Made by a program: the position numbers and the translations under genes
Assembly (NCBI GenBank): GCA_964504025.1
Contig: CAZDCO010000041.1
Location: forward strand, 1-10,883
DNA length: 10,883 nt
Source: Scatosoma sp964504025
Lineage (GTDB): Bacteria; Bacillota; Clostridia; Christensenellales; Borkfalkiaceae
Reading direction: 5' to 3'
Shown here: positions 1 through 7,516 of the stretch, piece after piece
Position numbering within the stretch: position 1 is the first letter of the stretch
Layout: each line of letters opens with the position of its first letter
The notes under the pieces: model-generated
Told to the model about the DNA's origin: nothing
Seen by the model: only the letters and a program-made list of their open reading frames with translations
The model's database searches: none

Positions 1-2
1 AT

Positions 3-944
3 TGTATCGATACGGACGGAAGAATGTTCTTCACCGTAACGAAAGACGGTCGTCCCTTGCGTAAACGCCGCTATTTCTTCTCGGAAAGTTTCCTCGTCGT
101 CGGCTTTGCGGAATATTCGCGGGTGAGCGGCAACCCCGAAGATTTGGCTTTGGCGGAAAAGTATTTCGATTTGATGTACGCGATCTATAACGATCCTACC
201 GCCGATCCGTTCAAAATTACGCCGAAAGAAAACGCGGAAGTTCGCGCGTTGCACTCCAACGCCAACCCGATGGTTTTGGTCAGCTCGGCGCAAACGTTGC
301 GTAGAATTTCGGGTAACACGGCGAAGTACGACGCGATTATCGCGAAGATCGTAGAGGATATGATCTCGTTGCATTATAAACTCGAACACCGTTGTGTGTT
401 GGAAAACGTCGGCTTGGACGGCAGCATTTTGGATAACCCGACGGGTAGAACGATCAACCCCGGACATTGCATTGAAAATTCTTGGTTCTTGATGAACGCG
501 GCGGTACAAACGAAGAACGACGTCCTGCTTTCGCAAGCGCTCAATATCTTGGAATGGTCGTTGGAACTCGGTTGGGACGACGAATACGGCGGAATTTACT
601 ACTTCCGCGATTTGTATAACCGTCCTTGCGAACAGCTGGAACACGATATGAAATTGTGGTGGGTACATAACGAATCTTTGATTGCTACGCTGACCGCGCA
701 CTACCTCACGGGCGAGGAAAAATACGCGGCTTGGTACGAAAAGTTGCACGCGTACATTTTCTCCCATTTCTCCGACGGGGAATACGGCGAATGGTACGGC
801 TATTTGCACCGCGACGGCACGGTATCGCATACGCAAAAAGGTTCGCTTTGGAAAGGACCGTATCACTTGCTCCGTTGCTTGATCTTGTGCGAAGAGATCT
901 TGACGGCAATGGAAAAGGACGCACCTCTTCCCGCCCTTCTTTAA
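3..944 (+). CDS. N-acylglucosamine 2-epimerase family protein, 5'-truncated
   Basis: The reading frame is open to the left edge, so the N-terminus is missing; 313 residues are visible against about 390-400 usual for the family, leaving roughly 80 outside the window. The family forms an (alpha/alpha)6 barrel that epimerises sugars at C2, such as N-acetylglucosamine to N-acetylmannosamine, or cellobiose in the related cellobiose 2-epimerases. Counting from the first in-window ATG (position 24), family hallmarks are GHCIENSW (residues 147-154), WWVHNES (212-218), EYGEWYGYLHRDG (253-265) and KGPYHLLR (277-284). The histidines of the VHNE and GPYH motifs match the catalytic histidines of this family. 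Family members usually read WWPHNE, so the Val in place of Pro is a small deviation. The C-terminal pattern is closer to N-acylglucosamine 2-epimerase than to cellobiose 2-epimerase, but the substrate cannot be fixed from this fragment. It ends just before a terminator and converges on leuS. Its upstream neighbours are not visible. Confidence 0.88.
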   Translation, partial: CIDTDGRMFFTVTKDGRPLRKRRYFFSESFLVVGFAEYSRVSGNPEDLALAEKYFDLMYAIYNDPTADPFKITPKENAEVRALHSNANPMVLVSSAQTLRRISGNTAKYDAIIAKIVEDMISLHYKLEHRCVLENVGLDGSILDNPTGRTINPGHCIENSWFLMNAAVQTKNDVLLSQALNILEWSLELGWDDEYGGIYYFRDLYNRPCEQLEHDMKLWWVHNESLIATLTAHYLTGEEKYAAWYEKLHAYIFSHFSDGEYGEWYGYLHRDGTVSHTQKGSLWKGPYHLLRCLILCEEILTAMEKDAPLPALL

Positions 945-969
945 TCGGATACGCATAGGTAAACAAAAG

Positions 970-999
970 GACTGTCTCTTACGGGAGGCAGTCTTTTTT
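970..999 (+). terminator. Intrinsic terminator of the epimerase gene
   Basis: A 9-bp stem (970-978 with 985-993, one G-T wobble) closes a 6-base loop and is followed directly by six T (994-999). It lies 26 bases after the epimerase stop codon, in the correct orientation for rightward transcription. Confidence 0.88.
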
Positions 1000-1006
1000 G
1001 CGTATA

Positions 1007-1036
1007 AGAAAACTCCGCGGAAACGTTCCGCGGAGT
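1007..1036 (-). terminator. Intrinsic terminator of leuS (possibly bidirectional)
   Basis: An 11-bp perfect stem (1012-1022 with 1026-1036) closes a 3-base loop, nine bases after the leuS stop codon. On the minus strand it is followed by a short T-rich tail (AGTTTTCTT). On the plus strand it is followed, after GCTG, by six T, so it may also catch rightward transcripts that pass the first terminator. Confidence 0.85.
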
Positions 1037-1044
1037 GCTGTTTT

Positions 1045-3486
1045 TTAACCTACGATCAGGTTGATCAAACGACCTTTGACGATAATGCACTTTTTGATCG
1101 TCTTGCCTTCGATTTGTTGCGCGATCTCGTCGACGGCGCAAACGGCGTTTTGAATTTCTTCGTCGGACAAACCTTCCGCAATCATAATTTTCGCCTTGAT
1201 CTTGCTGTTGATTTGCACGGCGTATTCCGTTTCGTCTTTCACGAGTGCGCGCTCGTTGACGAGGGGATACTGTTCTTCGAAGACGCTCGTCTTATGCCCG
1301 AGCACTTCCCAAAGCTCTTCGCTGAAATGGGGGGTGAAAGGAGCTAACATTCTCACGAGATCTTCGATACAGCCCTTGTAGAACGCCACGTTCTTTTGTT
1401 GCGTATCGTTGTCGTATTTTTGCAAAGCGTTGACGTATTCCATGATACGAGCTACGGAAGTGTTGAAGGAGAACGCGTCCACGTCGCGCGTGATATTCTT
1501 CACGGCGTAGTTCTTCGCGTAATCGAGTTGTTTTTCCGCCGCTTGCATTTCCGCGTACGTCGATTTTTCCGCTTCCGTCGATTTTCTCACCAAACGCTCT
1601 ACGCGCTCCAAGAATTTCGCAATCGACTTGATACCGTCGTCGTTCCAAGGACCGCCTTCGGTGTAGCTGAAACCGAACATCAGGTATAAGCGGAAGACGT
1701 CCGAACCGTACTCACTGACGTATTTATCGGGGGAAACGACGTTACCCTTCGATTTGGACATACGGTTGCCGTCCGGACCGAGAATGATGCCTTGGTGTAC
1801 GAGCCGCTTGAACGGTTCGTTGAAATGGATATATCCCATATCGCGGAGTGCTTTCGTGATAAAGCGTGCGTACAGGAGGTGCATACAAGCGTGTTCGCTG
1901 CCGCCGACGTATACGTCAACGGGTGCCATGACGTCCGCGACTTCCGCCGTGAACGGTTGTTTGTCGTTGTGTGCTTCGGGATAACGTAAATAGTACCAGC
2001 TGGAACATACGAAGGTATCCAACGTATCGGGATCGCGTTGCGCCTTGCCGCCGCATTGAGGACAGGTGCAGTTCATAAACCCTTCGTGTGCCGCCAACGG
2101 CGATTTACCCGTCGGACGGAATTCTACGTCGTAGGGGAGCTTGACGGGCAAGTCCTTTTCGGGAACGGGTACGACGCCGCACTTTTCGCAATGAATCATG
2201 GGGATCGGCGCGCCCCAATACCGTTGACGGGAAACCGACCAATCGCGCAAGCGGTAGTTGATCTTTTTACCGCCCTTGCCAATCTTGGTAAGGTATACGG
2301 CGATCGCGTCGCGCGCTTCTTCGCCCGACAGCCCGTCGAATTGTCCGCTGTTGACCAAGATACCGTCTTCGCAGAAGGGGAGTACCGTTTCGCCGCCTGC
2401 TTTTTGAATGACTTGCGTGATCGGCAAACCGTACTTGGTTGCGAACGCGTAGTCGCGCTCGTCGTGTGCGGCAACCGCCATGACCGCGCCCGTGCCGTAC
2501 GAGAACAAGACGTAGTCGGCAAGGTACACGGGAACTTTCTTTTCGGTGATGGGATGGATCGCGTACGCGCCCGTAAATACGCCCGTCTTTTCGCGTGCGG
2601 TGGATAACCGATCGATATCGTTGGCTTCCGCGGCGTAGCGTACGTATTCGTCAATGGCTTGCGCGCGTTCGGGGTGTGCCTCTTTCAACTTCTCCACGAG
2701 GGGGTGTTCGGGTGCGAGCACGACGTAGTTGACGCCGAATACCGTATCGGGACGGGTGGTGAAGACGGTAACGTCGTCGCCCGTTTCCAACTCGAAACGG
2801 ATTTCGCAACCCGTTGATTTACCGATCCAATTCTTTTGCATCAGCTTCGTCTTTTCGGGCCAATCCAAACCGTCCAAATCGGACAACAATTCTTCGGCGT
2901 AGTCGGTAATCTTAAAGAACCATTGCGTCATATCTTTGCGGAGTACCACGCTGCCGCAACGTTCGCAAACGCCGTTGACGACCTGTTCGTTGGCAAGTAC
3001 CGTTTCGCAATCGGGACACCAGTTGACGAGGGCGGCTTTGCGATACGCCAAACCCTTTTTATACAGCTGTAAGAACAGCCATTGCGTCCATTTATAATAG
3101 TTTTCTTCGCACGTTTTGATCTCCGCCGTCCAGTCGAACATCGCGCCCATGTTGCGGAGTTGTTGCTCCATCGTAGCGATATTCTTTTCGGTGGAATCTT
3201 TGGGGTGGATACCCGTCTTGATGGCGTAGTTTTCCGCAGGCAAACCGAACGCGTCGAAGCCCATAGGTTGGAACACTTCGTAGCCTTGCATTTTCTTAAA
3301 GCGCGCGTACGAATCGGTAGGACCGTAGTTGTACCAATGTCCTACGTGTAAATTTGCGCCCGAGGGATAGGAGAACATTTCCAAAACGTACCATTTCTTG
3401 TCGATATTCTTCTTGTTGAAGACGTTTTGCTTGTTCTTCTCCCATTTTGCTTGCCATTTGCTTTCAACGGATTTCATATCCATCAT
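1045..3486 (-). CDS. leuS: Leucyl-tRNA synthetase (LeuRS)
   Basis: Class Ia aminoacyl-tRNA synthetase that charges tRNA-Leu with leucine in the cytoplasm; 813 residues. The HIGH-type motif HVGH is at residues 47-50 and the KMSKS-type motif RMSKS at 575-579. The CP1 editing domain shows TTRPDT (243-248) and AAHDERD (339-345), whose last Asp matches the conserved editing Asp that binds the amino group of the mischarged amino acid. Paired cysteines CPDC (157-160) and CERC (174-177) form the zinc module; two further Cys pairs lie near 433-436 and 475-478. The segment before RMSKS (HQGIILGPDGN) lacks the long leucine-specific insert of E. coli LeuRS, as in Bacillus-type enzymes. The chosen ATG has GGAGGT seven bases upstream. 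An in-frame ATG 13 codons earlier has no such site and lies inside a leader hairpin. The gene appears monocistronic, with its own promoter and terminator. No T-box motif is seen in its leader. Confidence 0.97.
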   Translation of the reverse strand: MMDMKSVESKWQAKWEKNKQNVFNKKNIDKKWYVLEMFSYPSGANLHVGHWYNYGPTDSYARFKKMQGYEVFQPMGFDAFGLPAENYAIKTGIHPKDSTEKNIATMEQQLRNMGAMFDWTAEIKTCEENYYKWTQWLFLQLYKKGLAYRKAALVNWCPDCETVLANEQVVNGVCERCGSVVLRKDMTQWFFKITDYAEELLSDLDGLDWPEKTKLMQKNWIGKSTGCEIRFELETGDDVTVFTTRPDTVFGVNYVVLAPEHPLVEKLKEAHPERAQAIDEYVRYAAEANDIDRLSTAREKTGVFTGAYAIHPITEKKVPVYLADYVLFSYGTGAVMAVAAHDERDYAFATKYGLPITQVIQKAGGETVLPFCEDGILVNSGQFDGLSGEEARDAIAVYLTKIGKGGKKINYRLRDWSVSRQRYWGAPIPMIHCEKCGVVPVPEKDLPVKLPYDVEFRPTGKSPLAAHEGFMNCTCPQCGGKAQRDPDTLDTFVCSSWYYLRYPEAHNDKQPFTAEVADVMAPVDVYVGGSEHACMHLLYARFITKALRDMGYIHFNEPFKRLVHQGIILGPDGNRMSKSKGNVVSPDKYVSEYGSDVFRLYLMFGFSYTEGGPWNDDGIKSIAKFLERVERLVRKSTEAEKSTYAEMQAAEKQLDYAKNYAVKNITRDVDAFSFNTSVARIMEYVNALQKYDNDTQQKNVAFYKGCIEDLVRMLAPFTPHFSEELWEVLGHKTSVFEEQYPLVNERALVKDETEYAVQINSKIKAKIMIAEGLSDEEIQNAVCAVDEIAQQIEGKTIKKCIIVKGRLINLIVG

Positions 3487-3493
3487 AAAAAAG

Positions 3494-3499
3494 ACCTCC
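3494..3499 (-). promoter_or_regulatory. leuS ribosome binding site
   Basis: On the minus strand the sequence is GGAGGT, seven bases before the ATG at 3486. This fixes the leuS start and rules out the upstream in-frame ATG at 3525. Confidence 0.9.
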
Positions 3500-3503
3500 A
3501 GAT

Positions 3504-3525
3504 ATGCACGCCCGATTGCGTGCAT
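3504..3525 (-). promoter_or_regulatory. Hairpin in leuS leader, next to the ribosome binding site
   Basis: ATGCACGC and its perfect reverse complement form an 8-bp stem with a 6-base loop. On the leuS mRNA it ends four bases before the GGAGGT site. It lacks a T tract, so it is not a terminator. It may stabilise the mRNA or affect ribosome access; that role is inference. No known riboswitch or T-box sequence surrounds it. Confidence 0.6.
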
Positions 3526-3564
3526 GGTAAACCGTACTTTATCGTCTGAACGACAGTACTATAT

Positions 3565-3593
3565 ATTATAGTACATTTTTTTTGGCAAGTCAA
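3565..3593 (-). promoter_or_regulatory. leuS promoter (sigma-A type)
   Basis: On the minus strand, -35 TTGACT (3588-3593) and -10 TATAAT (3565-3570) are separated by exactly 17 bases. The predicted start near 3558 gives a leader of about 70 bases before leuS. Confidence 0.92.
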
Positions 3594-3699
3594 GCGAATA
3601 AACGAGGGGGAACGCGTACGAATTTTCAAAAAAGAGGGAGTATTTTCTCCGCTTGCGATTCTTGCAAATATTTTTCTCTCGTTGGCATACAATAATAGA

Positions 3700-4398
3700 G
3701 TGGAAGAGATAACGGTGGAACAAAACGGCTTTTCGGCTTCGTATATAACCTACGTGCAGGGCAAAATCAAGGAACGCTTTTCTTTTTTGCCCTCTTCGTG
3801 CGAATTGCAACGGCGCGACGGCGGTTGCACGTTGGCGTTTTCTACGCAAAAGGAATATTGTCCGTACGTGCGCCGCTTTATCGAAGATACTCTGTCGGAC
3901 GTGTTGGCGGTGGGGTACAAATACCGCTTTTTCGAGGAACGGTTGCGCGTGCCCCTGCTGTCCGCAACACAAAAGCGACGGCTGTTGACCGCACTCGTGG
4001 CGGCGGACTACGCGGAGGATAAGGCGTACGTCTTGCCCAAAGTGCGCGGTTTGCAGCGGTATTGCGTGGACGGCGTATACAACTTTTGTTTGCGCGCATT
4101 GCGCGAGCGTTGGCAAACGGTAGCGGATTACGTACCGACCGATATGGGCGTCGCGGCGTTAGACGAGTTTTTGCGCTTCTTGGCGGAGGACGGCAGCGGT
4201 AAGGCGTTCGTCAAGGGCGACAAGGTGTACGACGAAGAATACCGACTGCAAAGCAAAAGTTTGCTCACGAGCGATTCGTCCTTGGTAGGGGAGATTTTGT
4301 TATGCGGCGCGGAGCGCGTCTATTGTTTTGGGGATACCGATCGGGAGTTGACGTCCTTTCTGAAAAAATATTATCGCGAAAAAGCGATTTTTTGTTAA
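3700..4398 (+). CDS. YtxC-like protein (putative sporulation-associated family)
   Basis: A 232-residue soluble protein with no signal peptide or membrane segment. The order YtxC-like gene then thrS is known from Bacillus, where ytxC sits just before thrS. The C-terminal half has the look of that family: VDGVYNFCLRAL, then VPTDMGVAALDEFLRFLAE, then a strand-rich end with GEILLCGAERVYCFGD. YtxC is about 280 residues in Bacillus, so this is a short, divergent version. Its biochemical role is unknown; in Bacillus it is listed as a putative sporulation protein. The start is uncertain: TTG at 3682, GTG at 3700 and GTG at 3715 are all in frame. GTG 3715 has the best upstream purine run (GGAAGAG, six bases away). 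GTG 3700 keeps a plausible first strand (EITVEQ). A TACAAT at 3688-3693 could be a -10 element but has no well-spaced -35. The family call rests mainly on context and pattern, so it is tentative; the gene itself is well supported. Confidence 0.6.
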   Translation: MEEITVEQNGFSASYITYVQGKIKERFSFLPSSCELQRRDGGCTLAFSTQKEYCPYVRRFIEDTLSDVLAVGYKYRFFEERLRVPLLSATQKRRLLTALVAADYAEDKAYVLPKVRGLQRYCVDGVYNFCLRALRERWQTVADYVPTDMGVAALDEFLRFLAEDGSGKAFVKGDKVYDEEYRLQSKSLLTSDSSLVGEILLCGAERVYCFGDTDRELTSFLKKYYREKAIFC

Positions 4399-4406
4399 AA
4401 AAACGG

Positions 4407-4435
4407 TTGACAAATTTTGCGGAAACGATTACAAT
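4407..4435 (+). promoter_or_regulatory. thrS operon promoter (sigma-A type)
   Basis: Consensus -35 TTGACA (4407-4412) and -10 TACAAT (4430-4435) are separated by 17 bases. The predicted start near 4440-4442 coincides with the first bases of T-box Stem I, which supports both calls. It lies just after the stop codon of the YtxC-like gene. Confidence 0.93.
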
Positions 4436-4439
4436 AGAA

Positions 4440-4657
4440 CGCGTAAAGACAAGTAGCGTTATCCCGACGGTTTTTCAGAGAGCGCGCCCTCGGCTGCAAG
4501 GTGCGTATTCCGCAATGACGGCGAAACCGCTTTACGCGCACGTACTCTCAAAACAAAAAGCGGCCGCGTTTTACGGCAATTAAGGTGGAACCGCGCGAAA
4601 GAAAAGATCGCGTCCTTAAACTCTTTTGATAAGGGTTTAGGGCTTTTTTTGTTTTTT
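4440..4657 (+). ncRNA. T-box leader of thrS, threonine specifier ACC
   Basis: This riboswitch senses uncharged tRNA-Thr and lets transcription continue into thrS when threonyl-tRNA is low. The base of Stem I is a 9-bp perfect helix (4440-4448 with 4530-4538). The specifier loop has AGTA (4452-4455) on one side and GAA (4523-4525) followed by the codon ACC (Thr, 4526-4528) on the other. A middle helix pairs 4457-4462 with 4515-4520. The conserved CAGAGAG is at 4476-4482, and the distal stem pairs 4483-4488 with 4500-4505. A short Stem III pairs 4563-4566 with 4574-4577. The T-box AAGGTGGAACCGCG is at 4582-4595. In the antiterminator 4580-4585 pairs with 4614-4619, and CGCG 4592-4595 with CGCG 4609-4612. 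Stem II and the IIA/B pseudoknot, common in other T-boxes, are not visible: only 24 unpaired bases separate Stem I and Stem III. This leader fills the 303-base gap between the YtxC-like gene and thrS. Confidence 0.95.
4614..4657 (+). terminator. T-box attenuator terminator
   Basis: A 12-bp stem (4614-4625 with 4631-4642, two T-G wobbles) closes a 5-base loop and is followed by T-rich sequence (4644-4657, one G inside). Its 5' arm CCTTAA (4614-4619) is the same segment that pairs with TTAAGG (4580-4585) in the antiterminator, so the two structures exclude each other, as the T-box mechanism requires. Confidence 0.93.
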
Positions 4658-4701
4658 ACGGCGCGAACGAGAAGAAGGAAAAGAAACACGGAGGAGTTTT
4701 T

Positions 4702-6609
4702 ATGAATGTAATTTTGAAGAACGGCGACGCGCTTGCCGTAGAAGAGAACGCAACGGCGTATCAAGCGGCGTTGGCTATTTCCGAAGGGCTTGCGAGAAAC
4801 GCGGTGTGCGCCAAGGTAAACGGCGTGCTCGTCGATACGTCGCACGTATTGCACGAGGGGGACGCTTTGGAAATCGTTACCTTAAAAGATAAAGAGGGGT
4901 TGCAAGTGTACCGTCATACCTGCGCGCACGTTTTGGCGCAAGCGTTGAAAACGGTGTACCCCACCTGTAAATTGTCTATCGGCCCCGTGATCGAAAACGG
5001 ATTCTACTACGACGTCGATTTCGTAACGCCGATCACGCAAACCGACCTTGCTAAGGTGGAAGAGGAAATGAAGAAGATCATCAAGGGTAACTTCCCGATC
5101 GAACGCTTCACTCTGCCGAAAGACGAGGCGATCAAGCTTATGCAAGATTATAACGAAACGTATAAAGTGGAGTTGATCGAAGACTTGCCCGAAGGAGAAA
5201 CAATTTCTTTCTATAAGCAAGGCAACTTCACCGATCTTTGCCGCGGACCGCACTTGCCGTCCACGGGTAAGATTAAGGCGTTCAAATTGACGAGTATCGC
5301 AGGCGCGTACTGGCGCGGCGACGAGCATAACAAAATGCTCACCCGTATCTACGGAACGGCGTTCGCGAAAAAGGACGAAATGGAAGCGTATTTCACCATG
5401 TTGGAAGAGGCGAAAAAGCGCGATCATACGAAGCTCGGCAAAGAATTGAAATTGTTCGCGATCATGAACGAGGGAAAGGGTATGCCCTTCTTCCTTCCCA
5501 ACGGTATGGTACTCAAAAACGCGTTGGTAGACTATTGGCGTCAAATTCATACGCGCGAAGGCTACGTGGAAATTCAAACGCCCATCATGCTCAACCGTAC
5601 CCTTTGGGAGACGTCCGGACACTGGTATCACTACCGTGAAAATATGTATACGACGAAAGTGGACGAAGAAGATTTTGCGATCAAGCCCATGAACTGCCCC
5701 GGCAGTATTCTCGTATACAAAAACGAACCGCATAGCTATAAAGATTTGCCCATTCGCATGGGCGAGTTGGGCTTGGTGCACCGCCACGAAAAATCGGGAC
5801 AACTCCACGGCTTGTTCCGCGTGCGTTGCTTCACCCAGGACGACGCGCACATCTTTATGACGCGCGAACAAATTAAAGACGAAATCAAGGGCGTCGTACG
5901 CTTGATCGACGAAGTGTATACGTTGTTCGGGTTCAAGTATCACGTCGAACTTTCCACCCGCCCCGAAGACAGCATGGGTAGCGACGAAGACTGGAATTTG
6001 GCAACCGAATCGTTGCGCAGCGCGTTGGACGATTTGCAACTCCCCTACGTCGTCAACGAGGGGGACGGCGCGTTCTACGGCCCGAAGATCGACTTCCACT
6101 TGGAAGACTGTATCGGGAGAACGTGGCAATGCGGCACGATTCAGTTGGACTTCCAACTTCCGCAACGCTTCGAGATGGAATATATCGGCGAAGACGGACA
6201 AAAGCACCAGCCGATCATGGTACACCGCGTAGTATTCGGTTCGATCGAACGCTTTATCGGTATCTTGATCGAACAGTACGCAGGCAAGTTCCCCGTATGG
6301 ATCGCGCCTGTACAAGTGAAGTTGTTGCCGATCACCGATAGACAATTGCCGTACGCAAAGGAATTGCGCGACAAAATGAAAGCGCTCGGTATCCGCGTAC
6401 AGTTGGACGACCGCAGCGAAAAGATCGGCTATAAGATCCGCGAAGCGCAAATGGAGAAAGTGCCCTATATGCTCGTCGTCGGCGAAAAGGAAGCGAGCGA
6501 GGGCTTGGTTGCCGTCCGTCGTAGAGATAAGGGCGACACGGGTGCGGTATCCGCGGACGAATTTATCCAAACGGTACTCGGCGATATCGCGAACAAAACG
6601 GCGTTTTAA
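4702..6609 (+). CDS. thrS: Threonyl-tRNA synthetase (ThrRS)
   Basis: Class IIa aminoacyl-tRNA synthetase that charges tRNA-Thr with threonine; 635 residues, close to the usual length. The order is an N-terminal TGS domain (about 1-62), the editing domain (about 65-225), the catalytic core (about 245-530) and the anticodon-binding domain (about 535-635). The editing site shows HTCAH (H72, H76), C180 and H184, matching the E. coli residues that hydrolyse Ser-tRNA-Thr. The catalytic zinc ligands are C332 (MNCPGS), H383 (DDAHIF) and H508 (MVHR), again matching E. coli. Motif 2 is at RHEKSGQ (361-367) and onward; motif 3 is around GSIERFIG (513-520). Where many homologues read MNCPGH this one reads MNCPGS. 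The ATG has GGAGG seven bases upstream. Expression is controlled by the T-box leader. No terminator follows, and the next gene begins 15 bases after the stop, so the transcript probably extends into the isomerase pair. Confidence 0.98.
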   Translation: MNVILKNGDALAVEENATAYQAALAISEGLARNAVCAKVNGVLVDTSHVLHEGDALEIVTLKDKEGLQVYRHTCAHVLAQALKTVYPTCKLSIGPVIENGFYYDVDFVTPITQTDLAKVEEEMKKIIKGNFPIERFTLPKDEAIKLMQDYNETYKVELIEDLPEGETISFYKQGNFTDLCRGPHLPSTGKIKAFKLTSIAGAYWRGDEHNKMLTRIYGTAFAKKDEMEAYFTMLEEAKKRDHTKLGKELKLFAIMNEGKGMPFFLPNGMVLKNALVDYWRQIHTREGYVEIQTPIMLNRTLWETSGHWYHYRENMYTTKVDEEDFAIKPMNCPGSILVYKNEPHSYKDLPIRMGELGLVHRHEKSGQLHGLFRVRCFTQDDAHIFMTREQIKDEIKGVVRLIDEVYTLFGFKYHVELSTRPEDSMGSDEDWNLATESLRSALDDLQLPYVVNEGDGAFYGPKIDFHLEDCIGRTWQCGTIQLDFQLPQRFEMEYIGEDGQKHQPIMVHRVVFGSIERFIGILIEQYAGKFPVWIAPVQVKLLPITDRQLPYAKELRDKMKALGIRVQLDDRSEKIGYKIREAQMEKVPYMLVVGEKEASEGLVAVRRRDKGDTGAVSADEFIQTVLGDIANKTAF

Positions 6610-6624
6610 TCAGGAGGTAACTGT

Positions 6625-7491
6625 ATGCGACATATTTCCACTTCGATCGGCTATTTTAGAAAAATCGACGACGACAAGAAAATTATCAAGTTGTTGAAAG
6701 ACGCAGGCTTTACGGCGTACGATTTCAGTATGTGTTCGAAAGCAGGCTTGGACATGGTAGAGGCGGACGACTATTTGGATCGTGCGCGCGACTTGCGCGC
6801 CTACGCCGATTCGATCGGCATCGTTTGCAACCAAACGCACGCTCCCTTCGCTTCGGCGAGAAAGGGCGACGAGGCGTATAACCGCGCGATGATGCCGAAA
6901 CTGTTGCGTGCGATCGAGATCAGCGGCGCGCTCGGCGCGAAAATTTGCGTCGTGCACCCCTGTAACGATTATACGGCGGAGGAGAACGGAGAGTTGTTGT
7001 ATAGCAAACTCGCGGAAACGGCAAAGCGCGCCAACGTCAAAGTGGCTTGCGAAAATATGTGGAACTGGGAAGCGGGTTCGCCCACGGCAACGCCTGCCGC
7101 TTGCTCGCACCACGACGATTTCTTGAAACACATGCAGGTGCTGCAAGCCATCGATAAAGACGTATTCACGGCGTGCGTGGATATCGGACACGCGGAAATG
7201 AGAGGGCTGGATACCTCAGCGGCGCAAATGATCGAAACGCTCGGCGATTTCGTCGGTTGTATTCACTTGCACGATAACAACTGCTTGCACGATAACCATA
7301 ACATGCCCTTTGCATACGCAATCGACTTCGATTCGATGATCGCGGCGTTGCGCAAGATCGGCTATAAAGGGGATATCACCCTCGAAGTGGACGGCTTCCA
7401 CGACCGCTTACCCGAAAAGTTGTTGCCGGCTTCGGCGGTATACTCGGCGGCGGTAGCAAACTATTTCAAGGACGCGTTGGACAAAGAATAA
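6625..7491 (+). CDS. Sugar phosphate isomerase/epimerase family protein, copy 1 (TIM barrel)
   Basis: A 288-residue cytoplasmic protein of the xylose isomerase-like TIM-barrel (AP endonuclease 2) superfamily. The order of motifs fits a divalent-metal sugar isomerase, epimerase or dehydratase: ACENMW (Glu143), CVDIGHAEM (Asp186, His189), CIHLHDN (His214/His216) and ITLEVD (Glu254). The Glu, Asp, His, Glu set matches the metal ligands of D-tagatose 3-epimerase-type enzymes. After HLHD, many relatives carry HxPxGxG followed by ID; here it reads DNHNMPFAYAID, so the glycines are lost. The protein is rich in Cys, with nine spread through the chain, and has a CSHHDDF motif (160-166). The substrate cannot be told from sequence. 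The ATG has AGGAGGT six bases upstream, only 15 bases after thrS, so it is probably translated from the thrS transcript. It is about three quarters identical to the next gene. Confidence 0.88.
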   Translation: MRHISTSIGYFRKIDDDKKIIKLLKDAGFTAYDFSMCSKAGLDMVEADDYLDRARDLRAYADSIGIVCNQTHAPFASARKGDEAYNRAMMPKLLRAIEISGALGAKICVVHPCNDYTAEENGELLYSKLAETAKRANVKVACENMWNWEAGSPTATPAACSHHDDFLKHMQVLQAIDKDVFTACVDIGHAEMRGLDTSAAQMIETLGDFVGCIHLHDNNCLHDNHNMPFAYAIDFDSMIAALRKIGYKGDITLEVDGFHDRLPEKLLPASAVYSAAVANYFKDALDKE

Positions 7492-7516
7492 TCAAAACGT
7501 AAGCGAGGTAAATGAT

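Noticed and set aside
3487..3525. Upstream ATG that would extend LeuRS by 13 residues
   Set aside because: No ribosome binding site precedes it, and the segment forms the leader hairpin and the real GGAGGT site.
3622..3655. Possible terminator or second regulatory hairpin (GGAG...CTCC)
   Set aside because: Only a four to five base stem with no T tract; too weak to call.
3559..4116. 185-codon minus-strand frame between leuS and the YtxC-like gene
   Set aside because: It overlaps the leuS promoter and the sense YtxC-like frame, with no ribosome binding site or recognisable motif.
4302..4583. 93-codon frame overlapping the end of the YtxC-like gene and the T-box leader
   Set aside because: It crosses the thrS promoter and the conserved Stem I and T-box parts, which explain this sequence better; no protein family look.
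4882..6570. A 562-codon open frame on the minus strand, antisense to thrS
   Set aside because: The plus strand encodes complete ThrRS with all catalytic residues. The antisense frame is open because the gene rarely uses TTA, CTA and TCA codons, which would be stops on the other strand. It has no recognisable domain or ribosome binding site.
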